Positions 1-8,592 are shown, numbered from the stretch's first letter. The stretch: 35,257 nt of DNA from Deltaproteobacteria bacterium (GCA_016937155.1 JAFGWM010000049.1:1-35257), one strand, 5' to 3'. A program made the numbers and translations. Notes: generated by a model from the sequence alone, not told the origin.

Positions 1-349
1 AGTCAGTCAGAAACCACAAATCCCAGTAGGAAACACATAAATTCAACACCAGAAACATAAAAATAGAGGATAAAAAGCATCAGGGGGCAAAAAATACCAG
101 AGGTTGAGCAGGAAAGAAGTAGGAGAAAAAACTAACCCGGGTTTGTTATTTTATGGTACTTAAAATAACAGACCGTTATCAGGCAGTTGAATAGTACTGA
201 AATGACACCGGGGATATACATGTTCAGAAAAATGTTTTATTCTGCTGTATTTTCATTATAGTTATTGAATCTATTTTCCTGACGGTTTGATATTACTTCA
301 ATGGTCAGAAAATACCTTATACACCGTAGCTTTTTAACAGGAGTATAAT
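1..349. other. Gene-free stretch upstream of korA
   Basis: No convincing reading frame was found on either strand. The stretch is AT-rich and contains a long inverted repeat at 144-170 (listed separately). The last bases carry the ribosome binding site AGGAG just before the korA ATG. I could not pick a reliable -35/-10 pair: TTGATA (287-292) and TATACA (318-323) are present but 25 bases apart, which is too far for a normal sigma-70 promoter. Confidence 0.5.
144..170. repeat. Inverted repeat, 10-bp arms, upstream of korA
   Basis: TGTTATTTTA (144-153) and TAAAATAACA (161-170) are perfect inverted copies around the 7-base spacer TGGTACT. No T-run follows on either strand, so an intrinsic terminator is less likely than a protein-binding site. 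It lies about 180 bases before korA. The outer TGTTA/TAACA resembles the ends of redox-sensing Rex operators, but the arms are longer and the spacing is wrong for a standard Rex box. Confidence 0.5.
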
Positions 350-2017
350 ATGGAATTAAATATAAGAATCAGTGGCAGTGCAGGTCAGGGAATGGCCACT
401 GCACAGGACATTCTGGGAATTGTCACCACCAGATCCGGACTTTATGCTTTCAGCGTAAATGATGTCGAAAGCAGGATCAGGGGTGGAAAAAACTTCAGTC
501 AGATGAAAATTTCACATAAACCCATCGAACATGTGGACTCTGGAATTGATATTTTATGTGCCCTAAGTGCTGAAACTCTCAGTGAATATTCAACAAGTCT
601 ACTACCTGGTGGGAAAATAATAACATCATGGGAACATTCTGAGGCATTTGATTTCAATCCTTCTGATATATGTACAAAGCATGGTGCACCCAAGGCAGTC
701 GGGACTGCAGGAGTCTCATTCATATGTGGATTACTCGGTTTTGAAAAAGAAATTCTTTTGCAGGCTGTTAAGGAAAATGTTCCAGCTAAAGTTATGGATT
801 CCAACTTAAATATTGCAGAAGACAGTTTCAATGCAGCAATAGAAACAGGCATCATGGAATACAGGCTTGGTAAATCCATTACAAAAAATAATTTATGGAT
901 AAGTGGAAACAGCATGCTGAGTCTTGGATGTGTCGCCGGTGGTGTTTCGTTCATGGCGGCATACCCCATGAGTCCTGCGACTTCCATTATGACAAATCTC
1001 AGTCAGTGGTCCGACCTTACCGGTGTGGTGGTTGAGCAGAGCGAGGATGAAATTTCTGCTGTGAACATGATTGCGGGTGCTGCCTATACAGGTGCACGAA
1101 GCATGACTGCCACAAGCGGGGGAGGTTTTGCCCTCATGGTGGAGGGTGTTTCCCTTCTGGGAATGATTGAAACCCCTGCTGTGATAGTGATTGCTCAGAG
1201 GCCGGGTCCTGCCACAGGACTTCCTACGAGAACAATGCAGGGTGACTTAAGAATGGCCATACATGCCGGACACGGATTTTTCCCAAAAGTGGTTCTCGCT
1301 CCTGATTCTGTTGAGGATGCATTCCAGATAGGCCGTGATGCCTTTGATATTGCAGAAAAGTATCAACTTCCGGTAATCATACTTACGGATCAACTCCTTC
1401 AGGACTGTTACAAAACAGTTGATGATTTCAGGCCGGAAATGAATAACACAAGACATATCCTGTCAGGAGTTGACCTAGAAAAAATAAAGGATTACAAGCG
1501 TTTTGCATTAACAGAAAGTGGAATCAGTTCAATGGCTGTTCCAGGAGATTCCAGACATCTGGTTGTGGTTGACAGCGATGAACATGATGAGTACGGACAT
1601 CTCACTGAAAAACCTGAAACAGCAACTGAAATGGTGAAAAAAAGAGAACGAAAACTTGCCACAATATTGGATGAAGCATGGGAACCACAGATTGATATGT
1701 TGGATGAAAATCTGCCAATGATCATCAGTTGGGGAAGCACCGTGCCCGTTGTGAAGCAGGCCGTTGAGAAACTGAGAGATGAAGGCATAAAAGTCAACAT
1801 GATGACTTTAAGATGGCTGTGGCCCTTGAGTGAAAAAATGTTTAAACCACTAAAATCAGCTTCGAAAACAATTGTTGTGGAAAACAGTGTCAGCGGCGAA
1901 ATCGAAAGTGTAATCAAAGAAATTGCCAAAACAGGTATCGATCTTTCCATCAGAAAAGTCACCGGAAGACCATTTTTAATGGATGAACTCTATGCTGAAC
2001 TGAAAAAAGGAGTCTAA
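350..2017 (+). CDS. korA: 2-oxoacid:ferredoxin oxidoreductase, fused gamma/alpha subunit
   Basis: With KorB this enzyme oxidatively decarboxylates a 2-oxoacid (2-oxoglutarate, pyruvate or a branched-chain acid) to the acyl-CoA and reduces ferredoxin in the cytoplasm. Residues 1-170 are the gamma domain (GSAGQGM near the start, RGGKNFSQMKIS). Residues 185-555 are the alpha domain with YPMSPAT (205-211, the place of the usual YPITPSS), the EQSEDE loop (229-234), and a TATSGGGFALM/RPGPATGLPTRTMQGDL core. A gamma-alpha fusion of this length is typical of two-subunit Kor/Oor enzymes. The ATG follows AGGAG at a good distance. korB begins one base after the stop. Substrate specificity cannot be read from the sequence. 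The reduced ferredoxin it makes is the likely electron source for the adjacent Mbx-like complex (inference). Confidence 0.93.
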   Translation: MELNIRISGSAGQGMATAQDILGIVTTRSGLYAFSVNDVESRIRGGKNFSQMKISHKPIEHVDSGIDILCALSAETLSEYSTSLLPGGKIITSWEHSEAFDFNPSDICTKHGAPKAVGTAGVSFICGLLGFEKEILLQAVKENVPAKVMDSNLNIAEDSFNAAIETGIMEYRLGKSITKNNLWISGNSMLSLGCVAGGVSFMAAYPMSPATSIMTNLSQWSDLTGVVVEQSEDEISAVNMIAGAAYTGARSMTATSGGGFALMVEGVSLLGMIETPAVIVIAQRPGPATGLPTRTMQGDLRMAIHAGHGFFPKVVLAPDSVEDAFQIGRDAFDIAEKYQLPVIILTDQLLQDCYKTVDDFRPEMNNTRHILSGVDLEKIKDYKRFALTESGISSMAVPGDSRHLVVVDSDEHDEYGHLTEKPETATEMVKKRERKLATILDEAWEPQIDMLDENLPMIISWGSTVPVVKQAVEKLRDEGIKVNMMTLRWLWPLSEKMFKPLKSASKTIVVENSVSGEIESVIKEIAKTGIDLSIRKVTGRPFLMDELYAELKKGV

Positions 2018-2018
2018 A

Positions 2019-2873
2019 ATGAATCAGGTTTCACTTGAAAGTTACAAAAATGATTTTGAAAGAGCCTGGTGTCCTGGTTGTGGTAACTTTGGTATTCTCA
2101 ACGGAATTCAACAGACTCTTGTTAATCTTAATCTCCCACCGGACAATGTGGTTATATGCACAGGTATTGGACAGGCGCCAAAACTACCACATTACATGAA
2201 TGTCAACACATTCAACGGATTACACGGCAGAGAAGTTGCTACAGCTCAGGCCATTAAGCTGGCCAATAACAATCTGACAGTCGTGGTTCACGCTGGTGAT
2301 GGTGGTGCATATGGAGAAGGTGGGAATCATTTCATTCACGCTATACGTAGAAATGTGGATATTACAGTTGTTGTTCATGACAACCATATTTACGGTCTCA
2401 CAAAGGGTCAGGCTTCACCAACTACAGATGAAGGAACAGTTACAAAAGTCAATCCCGAGGGAGTATCCTCAAGACCGATGAATCCACTTGCTCTGGCAGT
2501 AAGTCAGCAGGCATCATTTGTTGCTCAGACTCTTTCATCAAATTCAAAGCATATGATTGAGGTTCTTTCAGCTGCAATTAATCATAAGGGCTTCAGTTAT
2601 GTAAATATACTGCAGCCCTGTGTAACCTGGGATCATGTTCATACCTACAAATTCTATAATGAACACACAGAAGTTCTGAATGAAAACTATGATAATGAAA
2701 ATCTTATGAAGGCTCTTGAACTTACACTGAAAACCGATGGGAAAATACCCTTGGGGATTATCTATAAGAATTCAAGAAAAGCCCATCGATCATATTCTGA
2801 GACAGAACTTCCTCTATACAACCATCAGGTCTCCCGGACTGGAATTGACAGTATTTTGAATAAATTCAGATAG
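2019..2873 (+). CDS. korB: 2-oxoacid:ferredoxin oxidoreductase, beta subunit
   Basis: This is the thiamine-diphosphate and iron-sulfur subunit partnering KorA. The TPP/Mg motif is seen as GDGGAYGEGGNH (93-104) followed by DNHIYGLTKGQ. WCPGCG gives C18 and C21, and C47 and C201 (QPCVTW) complete the usual four-Cys set for one [4Fe-4S] cluster. Length (284 residues) fits the family. No separate ferredoxin-like delta subunit follows, so this is the two-subunit type that hands electrons to a soluble ferredoxin. It is preceded by GGAG that overlaps the end of korA, indicating translational coupling. It converges on the minus-strand operon ending at 3019. Confidence 0.93.
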   Translation: MNQVSLESYKNDFERAWCPGCGNFGILNGIQQTLVNLNLPPDNVVICTGIGQAPKLPHYMNVNTFNGLHGREVATAQAIKLANNNLTVVVHAGDGGAYGEGGNHFIHAIRRNVDITVVVHDNHIYGLTKGQASPTTDEGTVTKVNPEGVSSRPMNPLALAVSQQASFVAQTLSSNSKHMIEVLSAAINHKGFSYVNILQPCVTWDHVHTYKFYNEHTEVLNENYDNENLMKALELTLKTDGKIPLGIIYKNSRKAHRSYSETELPLYNHQVSRTGIDSILNKFR

Positions 2874-3018
2874 AATTATGAGTTAAGTTTGTTTAATAAA
2901 AATAATCCGACCCTCGTACATAAATATCAGACATCTGCATAATGGGTTGCACCCACATCCCCCTCATAAAACACCCCTTTGCATATTTATTGAGGAATAT
3001 TTTTCTAACGCATTATTA
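2874..3018. other. Convergent intergenic gap between korB and the ferritin-like gene
   Basis: No gene was seen. A short hairpin TGGGT-TGC-ACCCA lies near 2943-2955, and an AT-rich hairpin ATATT...AATAT followed by TTTT lies near 2980-3003. Either may help end transcription from one side, but neither is a strong intrinsic terminator. Confidence 0.35.
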
Positions 3019-3489
3019 TCATTTCATTTTTTCAAGAAGTGACTTCACTCTTCTGGCGTGTCCGACTTCCTGATCCACCAGTTCTTCAAAGATACTCGAC
3101 AGAGAACCGAGATCACTGAGAGAAAGCAGAGTCCGGTACAAATCTGCAGTTGCGTTCTCTCTTTTCAGGGCAGTTGTTAATACTGTTACTGGAGTTTGTG
3201 AACCTTCCAAAGCTGGAATAGTGACTATCATATCAACCACATTACGTAATGCATCACTTTCAAGGGATGCTGATGGATTTGAAACGACACTGAAACGATC
3301 ACTAAGACGCTTTTTGTGTTTTATTTCTTCCAGACTCAGTTCTTCTAAAAGTGCAATAAGCTCATCAGTTTTATTATCTTCATCAAGATACTTGTTGATG
3401 GCATTTTCATAAAACCGGGCACTCTCTTCTTCTATATTTATTGCGAATTTAATAATTCCTTCTACGGTGAGTTGTGTATCAGTTGTCAT
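3019..3489 (-). CDS. Ferritin-like di-iron protein (rubrerythrin-type four-helix domain)
   Basis: This is a small all-helical protein of 156 residues. Its pattern fits a ferritin-like di-iron site: Glu21/22 in helix 1 (EEESARFYENA), E55-x-x-H58 in helix 2, E111 in helix 3 (KRENATADLYR) and E141-x-x-H144 in helix 4. There is no C-terminal rubredoxin CxxC pair, so it is the short form rather than a classical rubrerythrin. Family members usually remove peroxide or handle iron in anaerobes. It is the last gene of the minus-strand operon, 15 bases after the flavoprotein gene, with an AAGGAAAGG ribosome site. A role protecting or supplying the iron-sulfur-rich complex is inferred from position only. 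Confidence 0.8.
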   Translation of the reverse strand: MTTDTQLTVEGIIKFAINIEEESARFYENAINKYLDEDNKTDELIALLEELSLEEIKHKKRLSDRFSVVSNPSASLESDALRNVVDMIVTIPALEGSQTPVTVLTTALKRENATADLYRTLLSLSDLGSLSSIFEELVDQEVGHARRVKSLLEKMK

Positions 3490-3504
3490 TAAAAAAACCT
3501 TTCC

Positions 3505-5355
3505 TTATCCCTGATTAAACAGGGTATCAATACTTCTTGCTGCCTTGTGACCATCAGCTACTGCATGTATTACGTCGGGTCCATGAACTATATCACCTGC
3601 AATGAAAACACCTTTCAGACCACTATCCATACCATCAGAAACCTTAAATCGTCCACGTTCATGCCCCATAGCAGCTAGGTCATCTTCTGAAAGGAAGGTG
3701 TAATCACTTGCCTGACCGATGGCTTCCACCACCTGAGTTCCCGGATAGAAAGTCAGGTCATCTTCATCAATTTTAGGATTAAAACGCCTGTTCTCATCAA
3801 AAACTCTGAGGCATCTTGCACATTTAAGACCTTTTATTTTACCATCATCATCCAGTTCAATAGCCTTTGGAGCCCAGCCGGGATTTATAATTATCCCTTC
3901 CTCTATACTTTCCTCAATCTCCTCATTATCTGCAGGCATCTCTCCTTCACCCTCAAGACAGGTAAGGATAATGGAAACTTTGCCGTATTTTACCTTCTGA
4001 AGTCTGGCCATTGACCTGGCGATATCCATTGCAACGTTACCACCACCTATAATCACAATATTTTCATGAACGGGAATCTCTTCACCGAGCCGTATCTGGT
4101 TAAGAAGTAAAATAGCCAGACCTGTATCAGGATGATCATGATTTTCAATCCTTGTGGAACGCCCCATTGGAAAACCAACTGCAACAAGCACCGCATCGTA
4201 ATCTTTTCTCAGTGATTCAAAGGAGACATCCGTGCCCACTCTGGTTTTCATCCTGAAATCAACACCCATCTCAGCCATCGCTCTCACATCGTTATCAATT
4301 GATTCATCAGGAAGTCTATATGCCGGTATTCCATAGCGCATGGTTCCCCCTGCTTTAGGCATTCTTTCAAAGACTGTCACACCATGTCCCATAGTGGATA
4401 GGTAATAGGCAGCGCTTAAACCTGCAGGCCCTGCTCCGATTATTGCAACCTTTTTCCCGGAGGGAGAGAACATCTCTTTGGCACTGCTGGCAATTTCAGC
4501 TACTTTATCAGGCCCCAGAGCATCAATGGCATAACGTTTCAACCAGCGTATGGCAACCGGTTCTCCCTTGTGTGAAATTGCACATACGGACTCACACTTG
4601 TGAGTACAGATCCTGCCACAGATTCCCGGAAGAGGATTTGTCTCATACATTACACGGACACTTTCCTCCAGATCATTGTCATATATACCTCTTATATATT
4701 CCGGGATCCCCATATTTGCAGGACAGGTTTTTGTGCAGATACCGCATTCGATACATCTTGCGGCTTCCCTCAGAGCTTCTTCTTTTGTAAAACCAAGAAC
4801 AAACTCAATAAAACTTCCCACCCGTTTTTCCGGAGTCATATGTTCCATATGGCTTCTTTCCAGATCAAGCCAGGTTTCTTCCCCGTGACACTGCCAGCCG
4901 GGATTCTCCGACCATCTGGAACCAGGTTCCAGTGTAAATTCATCACACTTCCAGATTAATTCCTCCAGCGGGCTTTCCTTCTCACTCGCTCTTGTAAAAA
5001 TATACTCTCTTGTCATAGTCAGAGATCCTGAAGGACAGGCGTCAACACAAAAAGCACAGAAACAGCATCTGCCGTAATCCACAGTGGGTCGCTGGGCATT
5101 TGCCCCGGTTAGTTCAGCATCATTTACCCCCGTGGAAATCATGTTTATTGCAGCAGTGGGACATACTGTTGAACAGTTGCCACAGCCAATGCAGACATCA
5201 TGATCATTAGCATGCATACCCCTGTACTTCAGGGAAGGACCCTTTACCCCATGGACATCCAGATCCTCTTTGGGATAAGCAATTGTTTCCGGCTTCTTAA
5301 AAAGATTTGCCAGTGTTGAAAATGGCACAAAAAATGATCTTTCACCTAGTGACAT
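3505..5355 (-). CDS. NuoI/MbxN-like ferredoxin domain fused to GltD-like NAD(P)H flavoprotein
   Basis: Proposed soluble-arm subunit exchanging electrons between ferredoxin, FeS clusters and NAD(P). Residues 55-66 and 97-108 are two CxxCxxCxxxCP motifs as in NuoI/MbxN. A GltD-type FeS region follows (RCIECGICTKTCP, then a Cys-rich GICGRICTHKCESVC stretch). Next come an FAD Rossmann motif (AIIGAGPAGLSAAYYL) and a second nucleotide motif (IIGGGNVAMDIARS), as in glutamate synthase small subunit and NfnB-type enzymes. At 616 residues it is longer than GltD because of the N-terminal ferredoxin module. There is no glutamate synthase large subunit nearby. Thermotoga mbx-type operons are, as I recall, also linked to a GltD-like gene. 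The start is supported by AGGAGG ten bases after the large-subunit gene. Whether NADH or NADPH is used is not visible. Confidence 0.85.
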   Translation of the reverse strand: MSLGERSFFVPFSTLANLFKKPETIAYPKEDLDVHGVKGPSLKYRGMHANDHDVCIGCGNCSTVCPTAAINMISTGVNDAELTGANAQRPTVDYGRCCFCAFCVDACPSGSLTMTREYIFTRASEKESPLEELIWKCDEFTLEPGSRWSENPGWQCHGEETWLDLERSHMEHMTPEKRVGSFIEFVLGFTKEEALREAARCIECGICTKTCPANMGIPEYIRGIYDNDLEESVRVMYETNPLPGICGRICTHKCESVCAISHKGEPVAIRWLKRYAIDALGPDKVAEIASSAKEMFSPSGKKVAIIGAGPAGLSAAYYLSTMGHGVTVFERMPKAGGTMRYGIPAYRLPDESIDNDVRAMAEMGVDFRMKTRVGTDVSFESLRKDYDAVLVAVGFPMGRSTRIENHDHPDTGLAILLLNQIRLGEEIPVHENIVIIGGGNVAMDIARSMARLQKVKYGKVSIILTCLEGEGEMPADNEEIEESIEEGIIINPGWAPKAIELDDDGKIKGLKCARCLRVFDENRRFNPKIDEDDLTFYPGTQVVEAIGQASDYTFLSEDDLAAMGHERGRFKVSDGMDSGLKGVFIAGDIVHGPDVIHAVADGHKAARSIDTLFNQG

Positions 5356-5364
5356 TTGGGCCTC

Positions 5365-6516
5365 CTACCTGTCGATATCCGGTGGACAAATTGCAAATGA
5401 TGCCATCCAGACAGCCACATCATCAATTTTCATTCCCCTGAGATGTTTATGACAAAGATACATTCCGGCGGGCATGGAAGGTCCGCGAACACTAACACGA
5501 TAAGGTTTTAAACCTCCATCACTAACAACGTAATATCCAAACTCGCCCTTGGATGCTTCCACCTTTGAATAGGCATCACCTTTTGGAACCCTGAGTTTTG
5601 AAATATTTCCCAGATCCAGTTTGTAATCGCCATCAGGAAGCTGCTTTACCAGCCGTCTGATGATGTTTACAGCTTCTTCAAAATCAAGTCGAACCTGAAC
5701 TGCTCTTGCTAATGCATCACCACCCTCGGACAGCTTTGAATTGATTTCTATTTCATCATATGCAGCATAGGGTGTGTCGATACGAACATCAGCTTTTACA
5801 CCACAGGCTCTTAGTGAAGGACCTGTTATTCCTGAGGACATTGCCTCCTCTGCACTTATATAACCCAGACCACCGAGTCTGTCCTGTACTACAGGATTTT
5901 CATACAGCAACCTGTCCCATTCGGGAAGTTTACTTTCCAACCTGTCACAGAGTTCAAGAAGCTTATCTGTCCAGCCATCAGGAATATCTCTCCTGACACC
6001 TCCGGGAATATTGTAGATATGATAAACCCTTCCTCCAGTGAGAGCTTCAAAAAGATCCAGTATGAGATCGCGATCGATCATCATAAGATACATGGTTGAA
6101 TAGTGCCCGAGAGCACCCCCTACCCCACCCATTCCCATCAGGAAGGATCCAAGCCGGGACATTTCAAGAACAATGGATCTGATATATCTTGCCCGCCTGG
6201 GAATTTCGACACCCAAAATAGCCTCAACGGCCTGACAGTATGCCACCTCATTGGGATCCGGGTCCGGAACACAGACTCTGGGAATAAGTGACAGGTTCTG
6301 TGCCCACAACTTATTTTCCATCGCTTTTTCAAATCCCCGGTGCAGCTGTCCTGCATTAGGTCTGACCCTGAGAATTTCAGTTCCCACCATATCCAGAACA
6401 TAACCAAAGTTACCATGCATACCCGGATGGTTAGGGCCAAAAAACAGGTCGTATACAGCATAATCATCATTTTCAGAAATTTTATCCAGTGTAGTATAGC
6501 CATCAGGAAGATACAT
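5365..6516 (-). CDS. mbxL: Mbx/Mbs-type large subunit (NuoD / [NiFe]-hydrogenase large-subunit family)
   Basis: Membrane-attached catalytic-arm subunit homologous to NuoD and to hydrogenase large subunits (383 residues). The N-terminus has the family GPNHPGMHGNF motif. In place of RxCGxC there is R80-V-C82-V-P-D85, and in place of the C-terminal DPCxxC there is C377-P-P-D380 followed by IDR at the end. One Cys of each pair is therefore kept and the other is Asp, so a full four-Cys NiFe site cannot form. The protein also ends where NuoD ends, with no hydrogenase maturation tail. This fits the Mbx/Mbs branch rather than H2 production or true complex I. It starts at a TAATG overlap with the subunit C gene, so the two are translationally coupled. 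Confidence 0.88.
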   Translation of the reverse strand: MYLPDGYTTLDKISENDDYAVYDLFFGPNHPGMHGNFGYVLDMVGTEILRVRPNAGQLHRGFEKAMENKLWAQNLSLIPRVCVPDPDPNEVAYCQAVEAILGVEIPRRARYIRSIVLEMSRLGSFLMGMGGVGGALGHYSTMYLMMIDRDLILDLFEALTGGRVYHIYNIPGGVRRDIPDGWTDKLLELCDRLESKLPEWDRLLYENPVVQDRLGGLGYISAEEAMSSGITGPSLRACGVKADVRIDTPYAAYDEIEINSKLSEGGDALARAVQVRLDFEEAVNIIRRLVKQLPDGDYKLDLGNISKLRVPKGDAYSKVEASKGEFGYYVVSDGGLKPYRVSVRGPSMPAGMYLCHKHLRGMKIDDVAVWMASFAICPPDIDR

Positions 6517-7058
6517 TACTCACCATCCCTGCTTTCTTCTGCTGTTATCTCCACAATATCAATATCATCAAAAGGTGGAGTCAATCCCAGAGCATCGGTA
6601 GTATAAAGGGCCAGGGAATAATCCTTTGCAATAAAATCCTTTCGCAAAGGCGGAAGATCCAGCCAGTTATGCAGAAACAACCCACTCAGATCCGGATTCC
6701 CAGGAAAATATACTCCAAACATTTCATGAATTTCCTGTTCGTATGGTTGTACATGAGGCCAGATATTTATTGCAGTGTGCATCCAGGGTTTTTCACGATT
6801 TAGCCTTGTTTTAACCAATATATGATTCTTTGATTCATATGAAAATACGTGCCATACCAGCTCAAATTCGTTTTCTTCAATCCAGTCGATACAGCTCATG
6901 AAAGATAGATGAACATACCTTTCAGACTTCAACCATGTTAGAAGATTTAAAACATAATCACGGTGAGTTTTTATCTCTAATTGAGCTTTATATTTTTCCC
7001 TGCACTCAATTTTGTCACCATGCATTTTTCCAGCTCTTGCCAGGATATTATCAGACAT
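6516..7058 (-). CDS. mbxK: Mbx-type subunit K (NuoC family, 30-kDa subunit)
   Basis: This is the NuoC-like scaffold of the peripheral arm, binding beside the NuoB- and NuoD-like subunits. The C-terminal half holds the family signature: YEQEIHEMFGVYFPGNPDLS then PPLRKDF. The preferred start is the ATG at 7058, which has AAAGGGGG just upstream and gives MSDNILARAG (180 residues). A longer in-frame version starting at 7076 lacks a good ribosome site. The start overlaps the end of the NuoB-like gene by eight bases. No NuoCD fusion is present. Family assignment is firm; assignment to the Mbx branch rests on the operon. Confidence 0.87.
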   Translation of the reverse strand: MSDNILARAGKMHGDKIECREKYKAQLEIKTHRDYVLNLLTWLKSERYVHLSFMSCIDWIEENEFELVWHVFSYESKNHILVKTRLNREKPWMHTAINIWPHVQPYEQEIHEMFGVYFPGNPDLSGLFLHNWLDLPPLRKDFIAKDYSLALYTTDALGLTPPFDDIDIVEITAEESRDGE

Positions 7059-7689
7059 TGGATTCCCCCTTTTCAAGTGCCATCAGTTCATCAACTGAAG
7101 GATTGGAAGCAAAGGGATCATTCCAAGGTTTCAGCACAGCTTCAGTCCTGCCAAGTACCGCATCCTGATTCTTTTTATACCAGTCGTAGTGTTTTTCATA
7201 ACGCTTGTAACCAATGGCTTTACCTTCCTGAATTTCACCCATCAGTTTTTCAAAGGCGTCAATTATCGCCTGAGGACGTGGCATACATCCGGCAATAGAC
7301 ATATCCACCGGAATAAAAGCTTCAAGATGGTTAATCACCGGGTATGCATCCCAGTAAATCCCACCATTTATCGGACAAGAGCCAAATCCAACCACATACT
7401 TGGGCTCTTGCATCTGTTCGTATGACCAAATAACTCTTTTTAGAGTTTTCACACTCAGATACCCTGTAATCAAAAGGAGGTCAGCCTGTCTTGGAGTTGC
7501 CATCGGCCCCATTCCAAGTCTTTCCATGTCATATCTTGAAGTCATTGTTGGTGGAAGCTCAATTGCCCCGCAACCGGTACAATAATAAAGCATCCACATG
7601 GAGCGCTTTCTGAAATAATTCACAAGGCCTCCCCACATGTTCTGCTTTTCTTCCCTCAGGTTTGCCAGATAGAGGTTATCCATTTCCAT
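7051..7689 (-). CDS. mbxJ: Mbx-type small subunit J (NuoB / hydrogenase small-subunit family)
   Basis: This subunit carries the proximal [4Fe-4S] cluster next to the large subunit. The ligands are visible as C37-x-x-C40 (YCTGCGAIELPP), C105 (GFGSCPINGG) and C135 (IAGCMPRPQ). The CxxC spacing is that of group 4 hydrogenases and Mbh/Mbx complexes; classical complex I NuoB has two adjacent Cys here. So the cluster site is intact although the neighbouring NiFe site is not. The start has GGGGG seven bases upstream. At 212 residues it carries an unusually charged, Tyr-rich tail (roughly 155-185, KRYEKHYDWYKKNQ) beyond the core fold. Confidence 0.9.
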   Translation of the reverse strand: MEMDNLYLANLREEKQNMWGGLVNYFRKRSMWMLYYCTGCGAIELPPTMTSRYDMERLGMGPMATPRQADLLLITGYLSVKTLKRVIWSYEQMQEPKYVVGFGSCPINGGIYWDAYPVINHLEAFIPVDMSIAGCMPRPQAIIDAFEKLMGEIQEGKAIGYKRYEKHYDWYKKNQDAVLGRTEAVLKPWNDPFASNPSVDELMALEKGESNV

Positions 7690-7692
7690 AAT

Positions 7693-8592
7693 TTACCCCC
7701 AGATTCTCGTATAAATCAGTTGTAAGAGGCCGAAACTACCAGCCCAGATCCAAAGATGTCTGATACCCTGTTCTATTCTGTATCGTGCCATTACGGCATT
7801 GATACTCAAAGTAGTGAAGTATACAGCAAACATCTTCACAAGCATTACATACCAACTGGATGCACCACCAAGGAAAAGATTGACTATAAGGCCGGTCTCC
7901 ACGTAAAGTTGAACAGCGTGAAGCAAAAAGCCTATACCCAGATATTTTCCACTTAACTCAACCATCGGACCACTGGCTATTTCAGCTGGTGCAATCATAT
8001 GATCATATGGTGCCTCACCAACCATAGCCTGAAATGCTATTTCCACAGCAATGAAACCAAGTGGATATTTCCATATATGCCATGATCCGATACCATTACT
8101 CTGAGCCACGGCATAAGTCAGAAGGTCACTTGAGTTATATGTGATAAGCATTGCCATGATCACCATAACAAAAGGAATTTCGTAACCCATCATCAATGCC
8201 AGAGCCCTAGATATACCAATAGTGGCGTTTGGATTACCACTGGCACTGACCCCCATTGCCATTCCAAGATATCCGATACTCATGAGATAAAGTACAATAA
8301 CAACACTGCTGCTTCCCAGAATTGAGAAGTTGGCAAATGGAATAAAAAACGCAGTGGCAATAAGACCACCAAGAGCCATTATTATACCAAGATCCATTAC
8401 AAAGTTGTGTGTAATACTGGTTTTTGTAAAACACTTGATTACATCAATAAATGACTGATAAAACGGGGGTCCCATTCTTCTCTGGATTCTTGCTGTAACC
8501 TTGCGTCCCAGCCCCATAAAGAGCAGTCCAACAGCCATGGATCCAAATGAAACACCTATCAGTTTAATTCCAAGCAGTGCATATGCGTTCAT
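7693..8592 (-). CDS. mbxM: Mbx-type membrane anchor subunit M (NuoH family)
   Basis: An integral membrane protein of about eight helices that links the peripheral arm to the ion-pumping arm. It shows the NuoH/EchB/HycD signature GRKVTARIQRRMGPPFYQS (residues 29-47) followed by the DVIKCFTK amphipathic segment, and further on EIPFVMVIMAM and GEAPYDHMIAPAEI with conserved acidic residues on the cytoplasmic loop. Length (299) is normal for the hydrogenase-related branch. The start overlaps the stop of the upstream antiporter-like gene by four bases (ATGA), so expression is coupled. Confidence 0.9.
   Translation of the reverse strand: MNAYALLGIKLIGVSFGSMAVGLLFMGLGRKVTARIQRRMGPPFYQSFIDVIKCFTKTSITHNFVMDLGIIMALGGLIATAFFIPFANFSILGSSSVVIVLYLMSIGYLGMAMGVSASGNPNATIGISRALALMMGYEIPFVMVIMAMLITYNSSDLLTYAVAQSNGIGSWHIWKYPLGFIAVEIAFQAMVGEAPYDHMIAPAEIASGPMVELSGKYLGIGFLLHAVQLYVETGLIVNLFLGGASSWYVMLVKMFAVYFTTLSINAVMARYRIEQGIRHLWIWAGSFGLLQLIYTRIWG

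Noticed and set aside
144-170. Rex operator upstream of korA
   Set aside because: Standard Rex sites have shorter arms and a fixed spacing of about 18 bases overall; this repeat spans 27 bases.
499-1962. Minus-strand frames opposite korA
   Set aside because: They are low-complexity mirror frames fully inside a strongly conserved gene, with no ribosome sites or family signatures.
4443-4959. Plus-strand frames opposite the flavoprotein gene
   Set aside because: They overlap highly conserved GltD-like coding sequence and have atypical composition.
5365-8592. H2-evolving group 4 [NiFe] hydrogenase
   Set aside because: The large subunit lacks two of the four NiFe Cys ligands and no hyp maturation genes are present.
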